A stretch of DNA of 64,000 nucleotides from Xestospongia muta (GCA_963693285.1 OY848919.1:3415827-3479826); one strand, 5' to 3'; shown: positions 1 to 11,148, counted from the first letter of the stretch. Numbers and translations are program-made. Notes: generated by a model not told the origin, from the letters alone.

Positions 1-789
1 TCCTTTGGCAGACTATTAGGCTCAATTATCTATGTCTTTACATTTGCTAAAGTCTTCACTTCAAGACAGATATATCATGTATGGTATTGGGATGGGTCTG
101 TGGAATATGATAGTAAAGGTTATATTATTCTCATGATAATCACATCATCAATTGTCTTTCTTCTCCTCATACCCTATGTTCTCCTTCTCCTATTTGCTAA
201 GCTTCTCAGACATTGGGCATGTGCCAACGAATACACAAGACCAATACTTGAAGCTATTCATGCTCCATATAAGAATGGTAAACAGTACTGGTTTGTAGCT
301 CGCCTCTTACTTCTTATTATGATGTACATATTGTACAGTGTTGAACCTTATGCTCAAGTTATCTACATAGCCATTGCTTCAATATTATTCTTATTGATAA
401 TTGGTCAGGCTGTGTTCAGACCTTACAAGAGTAACTTTATTAACCTGTTAGACTGTTGGCTTCTCTTCAATCTCGCCTTTGTATACATCACAATATGGTA
501 TCAGAGATATTTAGAGATGACACTTTATGGTATAGTGGCTATCCTGCTGTTCTTAATAACTTTGTTTATGATACTGGTCTATCATATCCTGTTTATTACA
601 GGAAAATTACAGAAAGTAAAAAGAAATATCAATGATGTTTCTACAAGAATCAGTCAGTATTTCTTACGTTTTACTCACAAGTACAATAATGGTAACCAAA
701 GATCTCATCGTTTACCATTACAAGATGCTAATGATTCCTTTTATGACTCATGTGATAACTTTAGAGAGCCAATATTGGGCTCAAACTAA
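1..789 (+). CDS. 3' part of a beta-helix/multi-membrane-segment family gene
   Basis: The frame is open from base 1 to the TAA at 787-789, so this is the 3' end of a gene that starts upstream of the window; the GTG at 100 is not a real start. The protein aligns with the membrane block of the full-length members. It has the extracellular loop ending HVWYWDGSVEYD, the LLIPYVLLLLFAK helix, the HAPYKNGKQYWF loop, the RPYKSNFINLLDCW helix and a tail ending in FREPILGSN. It is more diverged from the others than they are from each other (ending GSN instead of NYND), so it represents a separate subfamily. Function unknown; membrane location is inferred from hydrophobicity. Confidence 0.8.
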   Translation, partial: SFGRLLGSIIYVFTFAKVFTSRQIYHVWYWDGSVEYDSKGYIILMIITSSIVFLLLIPYVLLLLFAKLLRHWACANEYTRPILEAIHAPYKNGKQYWFVARLLLLIMMYILYSVEPYAQVIYIAIASILFLLIIGQAVFRPYKSNFINLLDCWLLFNLAFVYITIWYQRYLEMTLYGIVAILLFLITLFMILVYHILFITGKLQKVKRNINDVSTRISQYFLRFTHKYNNGNQRSHRLPLQDANDSFYDSCDNFREPILGSN

Positions 790-862
790 TGACAGTGTAT
801 GCATATGTGAACTTTAAATCATTAATATTGAGTGAGTCTTTTAATGTAATACAAGTGTAATC

Positions 863-868
863 AATAAA
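863..868 (+). terminator. candidate poly(A) signal
   Basis: AATAAA lies 74 bases after the stop codon of the partial gene at 1-789. Confidence 0.45.
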
Positions 869-1282
869 ATGTTTCCACTTAATGAAACCACATACAAATA
901 TTGATTTAATTTTTAATTTAATTTCTGCTATTGATATCCTCTGTCATTTCAAAACCTTTTGTATTTTGTTGATATAGTACATAATAACTACTGAGTTATA
1001 CATAATTATAATTTTAAACGTTGCTTTTTGTTATCATTTAATGTCACATTTGCTGGAAACAAAGTTACAATTTGTCGGAACTCCATATATGATTATCCAC
1101 TATATGAGAAAAAATCAATTGTTGTTGACCAGTGAATTCTAAAGATATTTATGTTTATCAATTCACTTCATAACTCACTCTTGCAAATAAACCAAGTAGA
1201 TTAAAGATGTGTAAAGGTGATCAATCATTCTTACTTTCTGCTTATCTTGGTAAAAAATATCAGAGTTCTTACATTTAGTCAC
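869..1282. other. AT-rich spacer, nothing recognised
   Basis: No coding similarity or repeat was seen here. It separates the end of the partial gene from a relic of the same gene's tail. Confidence 0.4.
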
Positions 1283-1395
1283 ATGCACAATCGTGGTGGT
1301 AACCAAAGATCTCGTCGTTTACCATTACAAGATGCTAATGAATCCTGTTGTGACTCATGTGATAACTTTAAATATTGGGCTCAAACTAATCACAA
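1283..1395 (+). pseudogene. relic of the family C-terminal tail
   Basis: About 110 bases closely copy the last codons of the gene ending at 789 (GNQRSRRLPLQDAN...DSCDNF). A deletion has removed the FREP coding part and shifted the frame, so the reading continues as KYWAQTN. It looks like a local duplicate of the 3' end rather than a gene. Confidence 0.7.
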
Positions 1396-1520
1396 GGTGT
1401 ATGCATGTGTGAGTCTTAATTAGAAGCATTGATTGAAACTATTGAAAGTATTTTAAGCTCTCTATACATTTTAATTCTTACTTACAGTATAAAAAAGTAA
1501 ATAAACTTCCTGTTTCAGAT

Positions 1521-1936
1521 TGCTGAGTCATTCTTACTTATTTTTAATTCTTATAAAAAACATCAGAGATCAATAATAACAGTTGACTATATTAATCACA
1601 ATGTTTGGTCACCTATTAATATATCAATTACATTACATGAACATTATCTGGACAAGCAGACATTATATATCACTGTTAGTATTATATGTGTGCCTTGCTT
1701 TATTTTATCATTATTTGGTGTTAGGCATTGTATGAACAAACATTTCTGGTGATTCAAATGTCTAACATTTTACTTATTTCAGTGTAAATAAACATTGAAA
1801 TGCATGGATAATTCAAAATTGCTTTCAATGTTTTTCAAATGACAAATGATTCACATTCCAGATTGTTGAGGTTATAAATGTAAGTGATATCAACTTGTGT
1901 GTAGGAGATTGTAAAGTTGTATAGCTTTTAACAGAG
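1521..1936 (+). promoter_or_regulatory. upstream module of the 1937 gene, TATA-like box at 1873-1879
   Basis: The last roughly 290 bases before the ATG are shared with the other family members: a block ending GTGTTAGGCATTGTATGAAC, then TGGTGATTCAAATGTCTAAC, then CACATTCCAGATTG, GAGGTTATAAATG and the start context AGAGATG. TATAAAT is 58 bases upstream of the ATG. Conservation across duplicated copies may reflect shared descent as well as function. Confidence 0.5.
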
Positions 1937-4900
1937 ATGTTGACTTCAAAAATCACAGTATTACTGCAATTCTCTCTTTGTTTACTTCTCTTTAAGAGTT
2001 ATGGTACATGTACTGAAGACAGAAATCAAACATATCAAGTTAACTCATCTACAGATTTAGAGCTGTACCTGTGTAACACAACATGGTCCTCTCAATACCT
2101 TGTCTTCTTATTAAACAGCTCTGTCAAATTCACAATTTCACCTGGTAACTTTTGTCAAATGAATAGCCAGGCTACTAGTACTAGTATAAAAATATGCAGT
2201 GATTCTTCAACACAGTCAGCTATCATTTCATGCGCTTATGAGAATAACACAAAGCTACCCAGAAGAGGTCTGATATTTTTCAACACTTCAATAACTCTTG
2301 AGCGATTGGTATTCAAGAATTGTGGGACATATCTTACTACCATACAAGATCCTGTCATCAGTGACTACCTCAATAGTTCATCTCTGCATTACACTTCATC
2401 TCATGCTGCTGCCTTAGTCTTTGTTCAGTGTCAGGTCAATATAAGTCAAGTTAACATCCACTCTTCATACGGGTTTGCTATAATTGGTGTAGATCTATAT
2501 AACTCTACTATTGATAGTGTTAGTATGTCTAATTCATCACATAGTGTTGTTGAAGTATGCCAACATAATCACAGTATTGGAAGTGGTCTTCTTCTTCATT
2601 ACATTGATATTAATAACTCTATAGCTATCTATGACATAATTATCAGAAATGCCAATTTCTCTAATAATTCAGATTATAATAATTATAATACTTGTCTCAC
2701 TGATACATACGCATCATCTCGTACTTATAAACCTATTGTTAATGCAGCTGGAGTAACAATTGTCTACACACAACAGAGTCATGTTCAGGTTTCAGTTTCT
2801 GTCACTGAGTCATATTTTTATAATAACTTTGGTAGTTTTGCTGGTGGTATGTTTGTTTTGCAATACAACACAATTGCTGTCACCAATACATCAATTATTA
2901 ATTCATTATTCCACAATAATATCGTTATTGACCCCTGTCATGGAGGATCCATTGTATTTTATTATAGCCTGTCATCGGAAACTCAAAATAACAAAAGTTT
3001 AGTTTATATTATTAACACATCATTTTCAAATAACCACAACAACTTCTTGTGGCCAAAAAGTAGTCAAAAGTACGGGGCTATCTACATCAGTGTTGTCAAT
3101 TCTACTTTTCATCTACGTATCAATTTTGTTAATTGTAATTTTACGAACAATTTTGGAGCCGTTAGAGGAACATGTTTATATGCCAAAGTCGAACAATTTC
3201 CTAACAATAGAGGCAATGTCTCCATTACATTGGATAGTATATTTGTAACGAACAATTCTCAAAATACAAGAAACCCAATTGTTTCAGCTGCAGGTATGTT
3301 TTATTTCATCAGATTTAACAGAGTTGACATCACTGGGACATCTTACTTCAGTAACAATTATGGATCAGTTATATTGTCTGAAGACTCAAATATCTATTTA
3401 TCAGGTAATTTAACTTTTAATAATAATCATGCTATGACTGGTCCAGCAATTAGACTAGTTGGTAACTGTCACTTATACTTTATGTCAGGTGTTACAGCAA
3501 AGTTTACTCATAATTCAGCTCAGTTAATGGGAGGAGGTATATATGCAGATGGATCAGATAGTAATGGTAAATGTGTCATACAAATTGATTCTAATGTTTC
3601 TCGAATAGTGTTCTCAGACAATGAAGCAAAAAGAGCTGGTAATTCAATATATGCTCAACCTATATACAATTGTAAAATTGACAACTCTAATCAAAGCGAC
3701 AACCTGGAATTTTATAAAAAATACTTCACATTTGCTAATACAAAATCAGGAAATAATTTATATAATATATCAACAATTCCAAAATACCTTATAGAAGACT
3801 CAAATGTAACACAAATCCCTCATCAAATATATTCAGGGCAAGAATTTTTTTACTGTATTGCAACTATTGATCTTTTTAATAGACAAGTTTATTATACCAT
3901 AGCAATTGATATTGTTAGAGATAATTCCCAGCCTAATATTCCTAAAACAACAAAACTCTGGTTGTCTTATGATGACCAAGAAAAAATCATTCAAGAAGGC
4001 AAAAATTGTACAATCATTGGTGTGACTGTTCATTCAAATGATGAAGACAATACTATAGATGCATTGATTACATTTTCTCAACCATCAAGTATAACAAAAA
4101 AAGTGATAATATATCCATGTCCACTGGGATTTGAATTGAATAAGACAATAGGAATCTGTCAACTTTCATCTTCATTTGATAACTTGAGAAAACATCAACT
4201 CCTTACAGCCACTATTATTGGTAATGTCAGTAGTCAGACAATAACAAGACTTTTTGGAGTAATCACTTGGGCAGGAAAAATAGAATATGAGAACAAAACA
4301 AAAACACAATTTGGTGTATCTTTAACTTGTCCAATTGGATACTGTAATAGCAATCACACACTACCGTACTTCTACAGTGGTGACTTATCATCTAATGAAA
4401 GCTTTAAGTTGTCAGATGGTATCACTGACTATCATCCACCATTGTGTTTATATCAACGTGAAGGAACATTATGTGGTAGATGTAGTGAGGGATTAAGTGT
4501 GGTATTTGGGTCTACAGAATGTCAGTACTGTAGTAATACTTGGATAGCAACAATAGGTATTTATCTAGTAATTGGTCCTCTCCTCATTTACCTGTTATAT
4601 GCTCTCAAACTCACATTAACAACTGGTACACTCAATGGTATTATATTCTATGCTCAGGCTGCTAATTGTGGTCTGCTTGATATGTTAAGATATCACTATT
4701 TTAAATCATCAATTGATTATCTATCAGAGTTTGCTGTATTCATTATCAGTTTATTGAATCTTGAAACAGGCCTTCCTCTTTGTTTGTATGATGGAATGAC
4801 AGAATTATGGAAGGCTGGTCTCAACTTAGCCTTTCCATTTTATCTCCTCATAATAGTTGTTGTCCTTATTATCTACAGCCATTTTTCACTAAAGCTTTCT

Positions 4901-5758
4901 AACAGAATAGCTCATTCCTCAGTTCAAGTACTAGTTACTGTTGTACACCTTTCTTTTTCAGGCCTACTTGTTCAGATGATAAATGTAATGACTTATGCTG
5001 TGGTTTATACATCCAATACTGTACATCATGTTTGGTTCTTTGATGGTACTGTAGAATACGGAGGACACTCCCATCGTATACTAATGATGATAACTTTGAT
5101 AGTAGTCCTTGGTCTGTTGTTACCATATGTACTCCTACTCCTCTTTGCTAAACCTCTTAGACCATTAACATGTACAACTAAGTACTTACGACCATTTCTA
5201 GAAGCTATTCATGCTCCTTATAAGGAAGGTAAACAATACTGGTTTACATTACGTCTTCTATTACTATGTGCTATGTATGGCATATATTCAAGATATAGAG
5301 CTACTGACATTTATGTTCTTTATTTTACAACAAGTCCAATGTTAGTAGCATTTCTTCTCCTACAAACTTATATCAAACCGTTTAAGAATAAATTGGTCAA
5401 TATTTTAGATTCTTGGATGATGATAAATTTGACTTTTCATTATCATACCAATTGGTATTTTCTTCTGAAAAAAAATTTACTAGCACAAAAATTATTTAAT
5501 GTAATATCTGTTTTTCTGACATTTGTGACATTTTTGATCGTTATAACATATCATGTGCTCTGGACTATGGGAAAATTGTACTACATAAAGCGATGGATCG
5601 AAAACAAATGGGAGAAAGTCCATCTTTTCTACATAAAAGTTTCCTCTTCTCGTACCCGTTTAAGAATTATCAATCATTTACCACTTACAGATAGCAGTGG
5701 ATCATTTTATGGATCATGCTCAGAGTTTAGAGAACCTGTCCTAAATTACAGTGATTGA
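1937..5758 (+). CDS. beta-helix ectodomain / multi-pass membrane protein, family member 1 (1,273 aa)
   Basis: A single uninterrupted frame. Residues 1-24 form a signal peptide (hydrophobic LLQFSLCLLLF). Residues about 25-790 are an Asn/Ser/Thr-rich ectodomain with many NxS/T sequons and recurring short strands (FSNNYGSV, NLTFNNNHA, GGGIYADGS) typical of right-handed parallel beta-helices. A Cys-rich module follows: CPIGYC near 798 and GTLCGRCSEGLSVVFGSTEC near 843-862. About 9-10 hydrophobic segments run from 868 to about 1215, with loops HAPYKEGKQYWF and KPFKNKLVNILDSW, then a tail ending EPVLNYSD. The start was chosen because ATG in AGAGATG is conserved in all copies. The repeated KPFKN...LDSW pattern vaguely recalls TRP-like membrane domains; this is not demonstrated. 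Function unknown, possibly a surface receptor. Its N-terminal half is almost identical to the next gene. Confidence 0.85.
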   Translation: MLTSKITVLLQFSLCLLLFKSYGTCTEDRNQTYQVNSSTDLELYLCNTTWSSQYLVFLLNSSVKFTISPGNFCQMNSQATSTSIKICSDSSTQSAIISCAYENNTKLPRRGLIFFNTSITLERLVFKNCGTYLTTIQDPVISDYLNSSSLHYTSSHAAALVFVQCQVNISQVNIHSSYGFAIIGVDLYNSTIDSVSMSNSSHSVVEVCQHNHSIGSGLLLHYIDINNSIAIYDIIIRNANFSNNSDYNNYNTCLTDTYASSRTYKPIVNAAGVTIVYTQQSHVQVSVSVTESYFYNNFGSFAGGMFVLQYNTIAVTNTSIINSLFHNNIVIDPCHGGSIVFYYSLSSETQNNKSLVYIINTSFSNNHNNFLWPKSSQKYGAIYISVVNSTFHLRINFVNCNFTNNFGAVRGTCLYAKVEQFPNNRGNVSITLDSIFVTNNSQNTRNPIVSAAGMFYFIRFNRVDITGTSYFSNNYGSVILSEDSNIYLSGNLTFNNNHAMTGPAIRLVGNCHLYFMSGVTAKFTHNSAQLMGGGIYADGSDSNGKCVIQIDSNVSRIVFSDNEAKRAGNSIYAQPIYNCKIDNSNQSDNLEFYKKYFTFANTKSGNNLYNISTIPKYLIEDSNVTQIPHQIYSGQEFFYCIATIDLFNRQVYYTIAIDIVRDNSQPNIPKTTKLWLSYDDQEKIIQEGKNCTIIGVTVHSNDEDNTIDALITFSQPSSITKKVIIYPCPLGFELNKTIGICQLSSSFDNLRKHQLLTATIIGNVSSQTITRLFGVITWAGKIEYENKTKTQFGVSLTCPIGYCNSNHTLPYFYSGDLSSNESFKLSDGITDYHPPLCLYQREGTLCGRCSEGLSVVFGSTECQYCSNTWIATIGIYLVIGPLLIYLLYALKLTLTTGTLNGIIFYAQAANCGLLDMLRYHYFKSSIDYLSEFAVFIISLLNLETGLPLCLYDGMTELWKAGLNLAFPFYLLIIVVVLIIYSHFSLKLSNRIAHSSVQVLVTVVHLSFSGLLVQMINVMTYAVVYTSNTVHHVWFFDGTVEYGGHSHRILMMITLIVVLGLLLPYVLLLLFAKPLRPLTCTTKYLRPFLEAIHAPYKEGKQYWFTLRLLLLCAMYGIYSRYRATDIYVLYFTTSPMLVAFLLLQTYIKPFKNKLVNILDSWMMINLTFHYHTNWYFLLKKNLLAQKLFNVISVFLTFVTFLIVITYHVLWTMGKLYYIKRWIENKWEKVHLFYIKVSSSRTRLRIINHLPLTDSSGSFYGSCSEFREPVLNYSD

Positions 5759-5898
5759 TGAAACAATTGTAGTGTCAAGTGTGTGTGTGTTAGAAAACAT
5801 ACTGTCATGAGTAATCAATTGTAGTATAAAGTGTGTGTTTTAGATTACATACATTTAGTAACTTTACATGTACATTTTTTATTAGATGTTTTGATTTT

Positions 5899-5904
5899 AA
5901 TAAA
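5899..5904 (+). terminator. candidate poly(A) signal
   Basis: AATAAA about 140 bases after the stop, in the same conserved 3' flank (TTTTGATTTTAATAAA) seen after the other intact members. Confidence 0.5.
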
Positions 5905-6067
5905 ACAATATTTATTTTAATTAGTAATAAAGATATTCAAAATTGGGTGACAGGGAAACTGATTTTTAACATAATCAACTTTACTTCAAGAGCTGTATGT
6001 TATCACAAATATTCCTGTTTATATATCCATAAGTAATACAACATTTTATGGTAATTATAACATTCAT

Positions 6068-6688
6068 AAATGCCATGGAATGGCTCTTTCATTTTATTTG
6101 TTTTTATTGTTCAAGACTCGAGCTCAAACAGGTTTATCAACACTCTATTTTTTCAATACATCATTTTGTCTGGGCGCTATTCAGAAATATGCCAGTCTTG
6201 AGAAGGACAATGCAGCAGTCCAAGTTGGTATTGTCACTCATGTTGTGTTTCAGTTACATATTTCTTTCATAGATTGTACATTTTTAAAGAATTATGCTAC
6301 AAATACAGGAGCATGTTTATATGCTTCAGTTTATCAAATTACTGACAATACAGCAGGCAATGTCTCTATTAAATTGGACAGTACTATTGCTGTGTACAAT
6401 TCTCAAAATATCAAGAGACCCTTTGTATCCTCTGCAGGTATATTTTATTTCTGCAGAATCAACAGAGTTGACATCACTGGAACATCTTACTTCAGTAACA
6501 ATTATGGATCAGTTACAAGTTCTCAAGACTCAAATATCTATCTATCTGGTAATTTAACTTTTAATGATAATCATGCTATGACTGGTCCAGCAATTAGACT
6601 AGTTGGTAACTGTCAGTTATACTTTATGTCAGGTGTTATAGCAAAGTTTATAAATAATTCAGCTCAGTTAATGGAAAGAGCTATATGG
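6068..6688 (+). pseudogene. isolated ectodomain fragment of the family
   Basis: An open stretch matches only the middle of the beta-helix: the STLYFFNTSF strand, SFIDCTFLKNYATNTGACLY, RINRVDITGTSYFSNNYGS and FMSGVIAKFINNSAQLM. There is no signal peptide, Cys module or membrane block. After about 6688 the similarity ends and the sequence switches to upstream-module DNA like that at 1521-1640. It resembles the 12848/39156 subgroup more than its neighbours. Probably a deletion remnant; the ATG-initiated frame at 6080 should not be taken as a gene. Confidence 0.75.
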
Positions 6689-6709
6689 TCATCCTTACTT
6701 TTTTTCAAT

Positions 6710-7167
6710 TCTTGTAAGAAACATCCGAGATCAATAACAACAGTTGACTATAATAATCACAATGTTTGGTCACCTATTGATATATCAATTATATTACTAG
6801 TTATATTGTTTTCAATGTTATTGCAGAAGACATAAATGTGTGTTATTTGTTGAGCACAAATATGCATGAATATTATCTGGACAAGCAGACATTATATGTT
6901 ACTATTAGTATTATATGTGTGCCTTACTTTATTTGTCATCATTATTTTGGTGTTAGGTATTGTATGAACAAACATTTTTGGTGATTCAAATGTCTAACAT
7001 TTTACTTATTTCAGTGTAAATAAACATTGAAATGCATGGATAATTCAAAATTGCTTTCAATGTTTTTCAAATGACAAATGATTCACATTCCAGATTGTTG
7101 AGGTTATAAATGTAAGTGATATCAACTTGTGTGTAGGAGATTGTAAGTTGTATAGCTTTTAACAGAG
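6710..7167 (+). promoter_or_regulatory. upstream module of the 7168 gene, TATA-like box at 7105-7111
   Basis: Nearly base-for-base the same as the module before 1937, including the ATTCCAGATTGTTGAGG motif just before TATAAAT. The box is 57 bases before the ATG; one base is missing in the leader compared with 1937. Confidence 0.5.
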
Positions 7168-10100
7168 ATGCTGACTTCAAAAAGCACAGTATTACTGCAA
7201 TTCTCTCTTTGTTTACTTCTCTTTAAGAGTTATGGTACATGTACTGAAGACAGAAATCAAACATATCAAGTTAACTCATCTACAGATTTAGAGCTGTACC
7301 TGTGTAACACAACATGGTCCTCTCAATACCTTGTCTTCTTATTAAACAGCTCTGTCAAATTCACAATTTCACCTGGTAACTTTTGTCAAATGAATAGCCA
7401 GGCTACTAGTACTAGTATAAAAATATGCAGTGATTCTCCAACACAGTCAGCTATCATTTCATGCACTTATGAGAATAACACAGAGCTACACAGAAGAGGT
7501 CTGATATTTTTCAACACTTCAATAACTCTTGAGCGATTGGTATTTAAGAATTGTGGTACTTATCTTACTACCATACAAGATCTTGTCATCAGTGACTACC
7601 TCAATAGTTCATCTGTGTATTACACTTCATCTCATGCTGCTGCCTTAGTCTTTGTTCATTGTCAGGTCAATATAAGTCAAGTTAACTTTCACTCTTCATA
7701 TGGGTTTGCTATGATTGGTGTAGATCTATATAACTCTACTATTGATAGTGTTAGTATGTCTAATTCATCACATAGTGTTGTTGAAGTATGCCAACATAAT
7801 CACAGTATTGGAAGTGGTCTTATTCTTCATTACATTGATATTAATAACTCTATAGCTATCTATGACATAATTATCAGAAATGCCAATTTCTCTAATAATT
7901 CAGATTATAATAATTATAATACTTGTCTCACTGATACATACACATCATCTCGTACTTATAAACCTATTGTTAATGCAGCTGGAGTAACAATTGTCTACAC
8001 ACAACAGAGTCATAATCAGGTTTCAGTTTCTGTCACTGAGTCATATTTTCATAATAACACTGGTAGTTTTGCTGGTGGTATGTTTGTTTTGCAATACAAC
8101 ACAATTGCTGTCACCAATACATCAATTATTAATTCATTATTCCACAATAATATGAATATTAAACCTTGCCGTGGAGGATCCATGGTGTTTTATTATAGCT
8201 TGTCATCGGAAACTCAAAAAAACAAAAGTTTAGTTTATATTATTAACACATCATTTTCAAATAATCACATATTTCAGCGGCCAAAGAATAGTCATGATCA
8301 AAATTATGGAGCTATCTACATTGTAGTTCTTAATCCTACGTTTCATCTACATATCAATCTTATTAATTGTAATTTTACAAACAATTATGCTGCCGTTAGA
8401 GGAACATGTTTATTTGCCAGAGTCCTACAATTTTCTGACAATTGCATTAGAGGGAATGTCTCCTTTACATTGGACAGTACTATTGCTACAAATAATTCTC
8501 AAAATAGAGGAGTTCCAATTGTATCCTTTACAGGTATGTTTTATTTCGACAGAATTAGCAGAATTGACATCACTGGAACGTCTCACTTCAGTAACAATTA
8601 TGGATCAGTTATAAGCTCTACGGACTCAAATGTCTATCTATCTGGTAATTTAACTTTTAATGATAATTATGCTTTGACTGGTGCAGCAATTAGACTAGTT
8701 GGTACTGGTCAGTTATATTTTATGTCAGGTGTTATAGCAAAGTTTACTGATAATTCAGCTGAGTCATTAGGAGGAGCTATATATGCAGAGGGTGCAGAAC
8801 GTAATAATGAATGTGTCGTACAAATTGATTCTAATGTTTCTAAAGTACTGTTCTCAAACAATGAAGCAAAAAGAGCTGGTAATTCAATATATGCTGAACC
8901 TATATTCTTTTGTAGTATAAACAAGTCTAATTATGGAGCAAAAAACTTGGAGTTTTATAATCAACACTTCACATTTGTTAATATGACGAAATCAAACAAT
9001 AATTATGATATTTCATCAAATTCAAGACAGGCTTTAGATGGCTCCAATGTATTACAATACACTCAGCAAATATATTCAGGGCAAGAACTATTTTACTGTA
9101 TTAGAACTATTGATGCTCTTAGTAGAAGTGCTTATTCTGCTACTGCAATTTATATTGTTAGAAATAATTCCCAGCCTAATATTCCTAAAACAACAAAACT
9201 CTGGTTGTCTTTCAATGATCAAGAACAATTGATTCAAGAAGGCAAAAATTGTACCACCATTAGTGTGACTGTTCATACAAATGATAAAATCAATACTATA
9301 GATGGAATCATTATATTTTCTCAGCCAACAAGTCTAACCAAAACTGTCAAAATATATCCATGTCCACTGGGATTTGATTTGAATAAGACAATAGGAATCT
9401 GTCAACTTTCATCTTCATTTGATAACTTGAGAAAACATCAACTCCTTACAGCCACTATTATTGGTAATGTCAGTAGTCAGACAATAACAAGACTTTTTGG
9501 AGTAATCACTTGGGCAGGAAAAATAGAATATGAGAACAAAACAAAAACAAAATTTGGTGTATCTTTAACTTGTCCAATTGGATATTGTAATAGCAATCAC
9601 ACACTACCATACTTCTACAGTGGTGACTTATTATCTAATCAAAGCTTTAAGTTGTCAGATGGTATCACTGACTATCATCCACCATTGTGTTTATATCAAC
9701 GTGAAGGAACATTATGTGGTAGATGTAGTGAGGGATTAAGTGTGGTATTTGGGTCTACAGAATGTCAGCACTGTAGTAATGCTTGGATAGCAACAATAGG
9801 TATTTATCTAGTAATTGGTCCTCTCCTCATTTACCTGTTATTTGCTCTCAGACTCACATTAACAACTGGTACACTCAATGGTATTATATTCTATGCTCAG
9901 GCTGCTAATTGTGGTCTGCTTGATGTGTTAAGATATCACTATTTTAAATCATCAATTGATTATCTATCAGAGTTTGCTATATTCATTATCAGTGTTTTGA
10001 ATCTTGAAACAGGCCTTCCTCATTGTCTGTACAATGGGATGACAGAATTATGGAAGGCTGGTCTCAATTTAGCCTTTCCATTTTATCTCCTCATGATAGT

Positions 10101-11001
10101 TGTTGTCCTCATTATCTACAGCCATTTTTCACTAAGGCTTTCTAACAGAATAGCTCATTCCTCAGTTCAAGTACTAGTTACTGTTGTACACCTTTCTTTT
10201 TCAGGTCTACTTGTTCAATTGATAAATGTAATGACTTATACTGAGGTCTACACATCCAATGCTATACATCATGTTTGGTTCTTTGATGGTACTGTAGAAT
10301 ACAGAGGACATTCCCATCGTATACTAATGACAGTAACTTTGATAATAGTCCTTGGTCTGCTGTTACCATATGTACTCCTACTCCTCTTTGCTAAACCTCT
10401 TAGACCATTAACATGTACAACTAAGTACTTACGGCCATTTTTAGAAGCTATCCATGCTCCTTATAAGGAAGGTAAACAATACTGGTTTACATTACGTCTT
10501 CTATTACTATGTGCTATGTATGGCATATATTCAAGATATAGAGCTACTGACATTTATGTTCTTTATTTTACAACAAGTCCAATGTTAGTAGCATTTCTTC
10601 TCCTACAAACGTATATCAAACCATTTAAGAATAAATTGGTCCATATATTAGATTCTTGGATGATGATAAATTTGACTTTTCATTATCTTACCAATTGGTA
10701 TTTTCTTCTGAAAAAAACCCTACTAGCACAGAAAATTTTTAGTGTTACATCTGTCTTTCTGACATTCGTGACATTAACGATTGTTATAACATATCATGTG
10801 CTCTGGGCTATGGGAAAAGTGTACTACATAAAACGATGGATTGAAAACAAATGGGAGAAAGTCTGTCTTTTTTACATAAAACTTTCGTCTTTTCGTACTC
10901 GCATAAAAATTCGTAATCGTTTACCACTTACAGATAGCAGTGCCTCGTTTTATGGATCATGCTCAGAGTTTAGAGAGCCTGTCCTAAATTACAATGATTG
11001 A
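7168..11001 (+). CDS. beta-helix ectodomain / multi-pass membrane protein, family member 2 (1,277 aa)
   Basis: Intact, intronless. The signal peptide and first roughly 330 residues nearly equal those of the 1937 gene (MLTSKSTVLLQFSLCLLLF). Two ectodomain stretches (about 340-440 and 600-700) differ clearly. CPLGFDLNKTIGICQL and the 100 residues after it again match the 1937 and 12848 types. The Cys module (GTLCGRCSEG near 847) leads into the membrane block, which is closer to the 12848/48573 genes (FIISVLNLETGLPHCLYNG) than to its own twin at 1937. The tail ends EPVLNYND. This patchwork suggests exchange of segments between paralogues. It forms the left half of a two-gene unit with 12848. Surface location inferred; ligand and role unknown. 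Confidence 0.85.
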   Translation: MLTSKSTVLLQFSLCLLLFKSYGTCTEDRNQTYQVNSSTDLELYLCNTTWSSQYLVFLLNSSVKFTISPGNFCQMNSQATSTSIKICSDSPTQSAIISCTYENNTELHRRGLIFFNTSITLERLVFKNCGTYLTTIQDLVISDYLNSSSVYYTSSHAAALVFVHCQVNISQVNFHSSYGFAMIGVDLYNSTIDSVSMSNSSHSVVEVCQHNHSIGSGLILHYIDINNSIAIYDIIIRNANFSNNSDYNNYNTCLTDTYTSSRTYKPIVNAAGVTIVYTQQSHNQVSVSVTESYFHNNTGSFAGGMFVLQYNTIAVTNTSIINSLFHNNMNIKPCRGGSMVFYYSLSSETQKNKSLVYIINTSFSNNHIFQRPKNSHDQNYGAIYIVVLNPTFHLHINLINCNFTNNYAAVRGTCLFARVLQFSDNCIRGNVSFTLDSTIATNNSQNRGVPIVSFTGMFYFDRISRIDITGTSHFSNNYGSVISSTDSNVYLSGNLTFNDNYALTGAAIRLVGTGQLYFMSGVIAKFTDNSAESLGGAIYAEGAERNNECVVQIDSNVSKVLFSNNEAKRAGNSIYAEPIFFCSINKSNYGAKNLEFYNQHFTFVNMTKSNNNYDISSNSRQALDGSNVLQYTQQIYSGQELFYCIRTIDALSRSAYSATAIYIVRNNSQPNIPKTTKLWLSFNDQEQLIQEGKNCTTISVTVHTNDKINTIDGIIIFSQPTSLTKTVKIYPCPLGFDLNKTIGICQLSSSFDNLRKHQLLTATIIGNVSSQTITRLFGVITWAGKIEYENKTKTKFGVSLTCPIGYCNSNHTLPYFYSGDLLSNQSFKLSDGITDYHPPLCLYQREGTLCGRCSEGLSVVFGSTECQHCSNAWIATIGIYLVIGPLLIYLLFALRLTLTTGTLNGIIFYAQAANCGLLDVLRYHYFKSSIDYLSEFAIFIISVLNLETGLPHCLYNGMTELWKAGLNLAFPFYLLMIVVVLIIYSHFSLRLSNRIAHSSVQVLVTVVHLSFSGLLVQLINVMTYTEVYTSNAIHHVWFFDGTVEYRGHSHRILMTVTLIIVLGLLLPYVLLLLFAKPLRPLTCTTKYLRPFLEAIHAPYKEGKQYWFTLRLLLLCAMYGIYSRYRATDIYVLYFTTSPMLVAFLLLQTYIKPFKNKLVHILDSWMMINLTFHYLTNWYFLLKKTLLAQKIFSVTSVFLTFVTLTIVITYHVLWAMGKVYYIKRWIENKWEKVCLFYIKLSSFRTRIKIRNRLPLTDSSASFYGSCSEFREPVLNYND

Positions 11002-11142
11002 TGAAACAATTATAGTGTCAAGTGTGCTTGTGTTAGAAAACATACTGTCATGAGTAATCAATTGTAGTATTAAGTGTGTGTTTTAGATTACATACATTTA
11101 GTAACTTTATATGTACATTTATACAATACATGTTTTGATTTT

Positions 11143-11148
11143 AATAAA
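11143..11148 (+). terminator. candidate poly(A) signal
   Basis: AATAAA 142 bases after the stop at 11001, in the conserved 3' flank. Confidence 0.5.

Noticed and set aside
1937..5758. Bacterial polymorphic outer-membrane autotransporter
   Set aside because: The ectodomain repeat pattern is reminiscent, but the C-terminus is alpha-helical with about ten membrane segments, and the context is eukaryotic.
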